From Acidobacteriota bacterium (lineage in GTDB: Bacteria; Acidobacteriota; Terriglobia; Terriglobales; Acidobacteriaceae), in assembly GCA_003225175.1 (NCBI GenBank), contig QIBA01000033.1:49200-113199 (forward strand): a stretch of DNA of 64,000 bases, written 5' to 3'. Under the pieces are notes generated by a model. That model was not told where the DNA came from. It saw only the letters and a program-made list of their open reading frames with translations, and did no database searches. The position numbers and the translations under genes are program-made. Below, piece by piece: positions 63,563 through 64,000 of this stretch. The number at the start of each line of letters is the position of its first letter. The stretch's first letter is position 1.

Positions 63563-63813
63563 TTGTCGAATGCCGCCGCCAAAGCTTCGTCATGCCGCTC
63601 CGAAACGGGAGAGCGATGCCCAGGTTTCGATCGGCCCGATGCCACTGATAAAAATTGACTCGCACGCTTCGGTTTCGCGCGCCTGACTTCCCCTTCTAAG
63701 CCTGCCTCCACCAATTCCCGGACCACTGAAGAGATCGACCGTTCCTGCTGAAAAGCCTTCTGCCTCAACTTTCCGTATGTGGCTTCGTCTAGTTGGATCA
63801 AAGTACGTCTCAT
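63559..63813 (-). CDS. vapB: Ribbon-helix-helix antitoxin, VapB-like
   Basis: An 84-residue protein beginning with an RHH fold (RTLIQLDEATYGKLRQKAF and SISSVVRELVEAGL, residues ~3-42). The second half is basic, then polar, and would wrap the toxin. A 12-bp perfect palindrome lies 5 bases upstream, the expected site of autoregulation by the VapBC complex. Confidence 0.9.
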   Translation of the reverse strand: MRRTLIQLDEATYGKLRQKAFQQERSISSVVRELVEAGLEGEVRRAKPKRASQFLSVASGRSKPGHRSPVSERHDEALAAAFDK

Positions 63814-63818
63814 GACTA

Positions 63819-63830
63819 CATGATATCATG
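63819..63830. promoter_or_regulatory. Palindrome upstream of vapB, candidate VapBC operator
   Basis: CATGATATCATG is a perfect 12-bp palindrome directly upstream of the vapB ATG, with ATCATGAGATCAT beside it. RHH antitoxins bind such short repeats. I see nothing else in 63831-64000. Confidence 0.6.
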
Positions 63831-64000
63831 AGATCATCAAAAGGCCAGGGCTGTATTGGGCCATCCTTGCGGAGATGGCAATCGGCGAGCGTGAGAGACT
63901 GGAGGCCGGTACTTCTTGCTGACCGTCGGTCTCCTTCTGTGAGATTGCGTTACGCTCAGCGCAGCTAAAATAGGTGCGAGAGTCTGAGCTGTACATGAAA

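Noticed and set aside
1..64000. CRISPR arrays, prophage, insertion sequences, replication origin
   Set aside because: No regularly spaced direct repeats, no Cas, integrase, transposase or phage structural genes, and only one DnaA box were seen.

Overview
The window looks like chromosomal DNA of an Acidobacteriota bacterium, class Terriglobia. The case is gene content, since no rRNA or marker search was possible. It has three large MacB/FtsX-type permeases of the acidobacterial duplicated orphan permease (ADOP) type, one paired with a PadR regulator. It also has secreted protein families common in acidobacteria, B12-dependent ribonucleotide reductase, bacillithiol synthesis (BshC) and plant-polymer hydrolases (GH2 mannosidase, GH9 glucanase). 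No phage, transposase, plasmid or CRISPR genes were seen.

Layout. 0-8 kb: nrdJ on the minus strand with candidate NrdR boxes far upstream, a secreted propeller protein, and glpX. Three related hairpin repeats lie in the gaps. 8-15.3 kb: a PLP decarboxylase, bshC, then a tightly packed haem cluster (hemX/ccsA-like, hemA, hemC, hemD). 15.3-22.3 kb: two paralogous TPR proteins flank a minus-strand queF-MFS-glycosyltransferase group, a BrkB/YihY protein and an RND/HlyD adaptor. 22.3-30 kb: a beta-mannosidase divergent from a sodium:solute symporter, a ~230-bp inverted repeat, and an ADOP permease. 30-39.7 kb: tRNA-Arg(CCT), DUF4230, a PQQ dehydrogenase, an SRPBCC-ArsR pair, several small or decayed genes, a TIGR03118 protein and a quinone-reductase-like enzyme. 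39.9-43.3 kb: an acyl-CoA-dehydrogenase homologue, a PhnD-like binding protein without a visible signal peptide, and, convergent, a radical SAM protein with a TusA-like N-terminus. 44-48 kb: a three-gene glycosyltransferase operon, a complex inverted repeat and DoxX. 48-57.8 kb: a lipoprotein, GH9 endoglucanase with a perfect operator-like palindrome, and a PadR gene between two ADOP permeases. 57.9-64 kb: small stress-type genes, an ArsR-VOC-(ArsR remnant)-SRPBCC operon, two VapC-type PIN toxins with different partners, and a dead DUF1801 gene.

Most of the window is ordinary housekeeping and accessory metabolism. The least explained parts are the 39.9-43.3 kb trio, the 58-codon ArsR-tail gene in the operon at 60-61.7 kb, the unusual partner of the first PIN toxin, and several families of intergenic palindromes.
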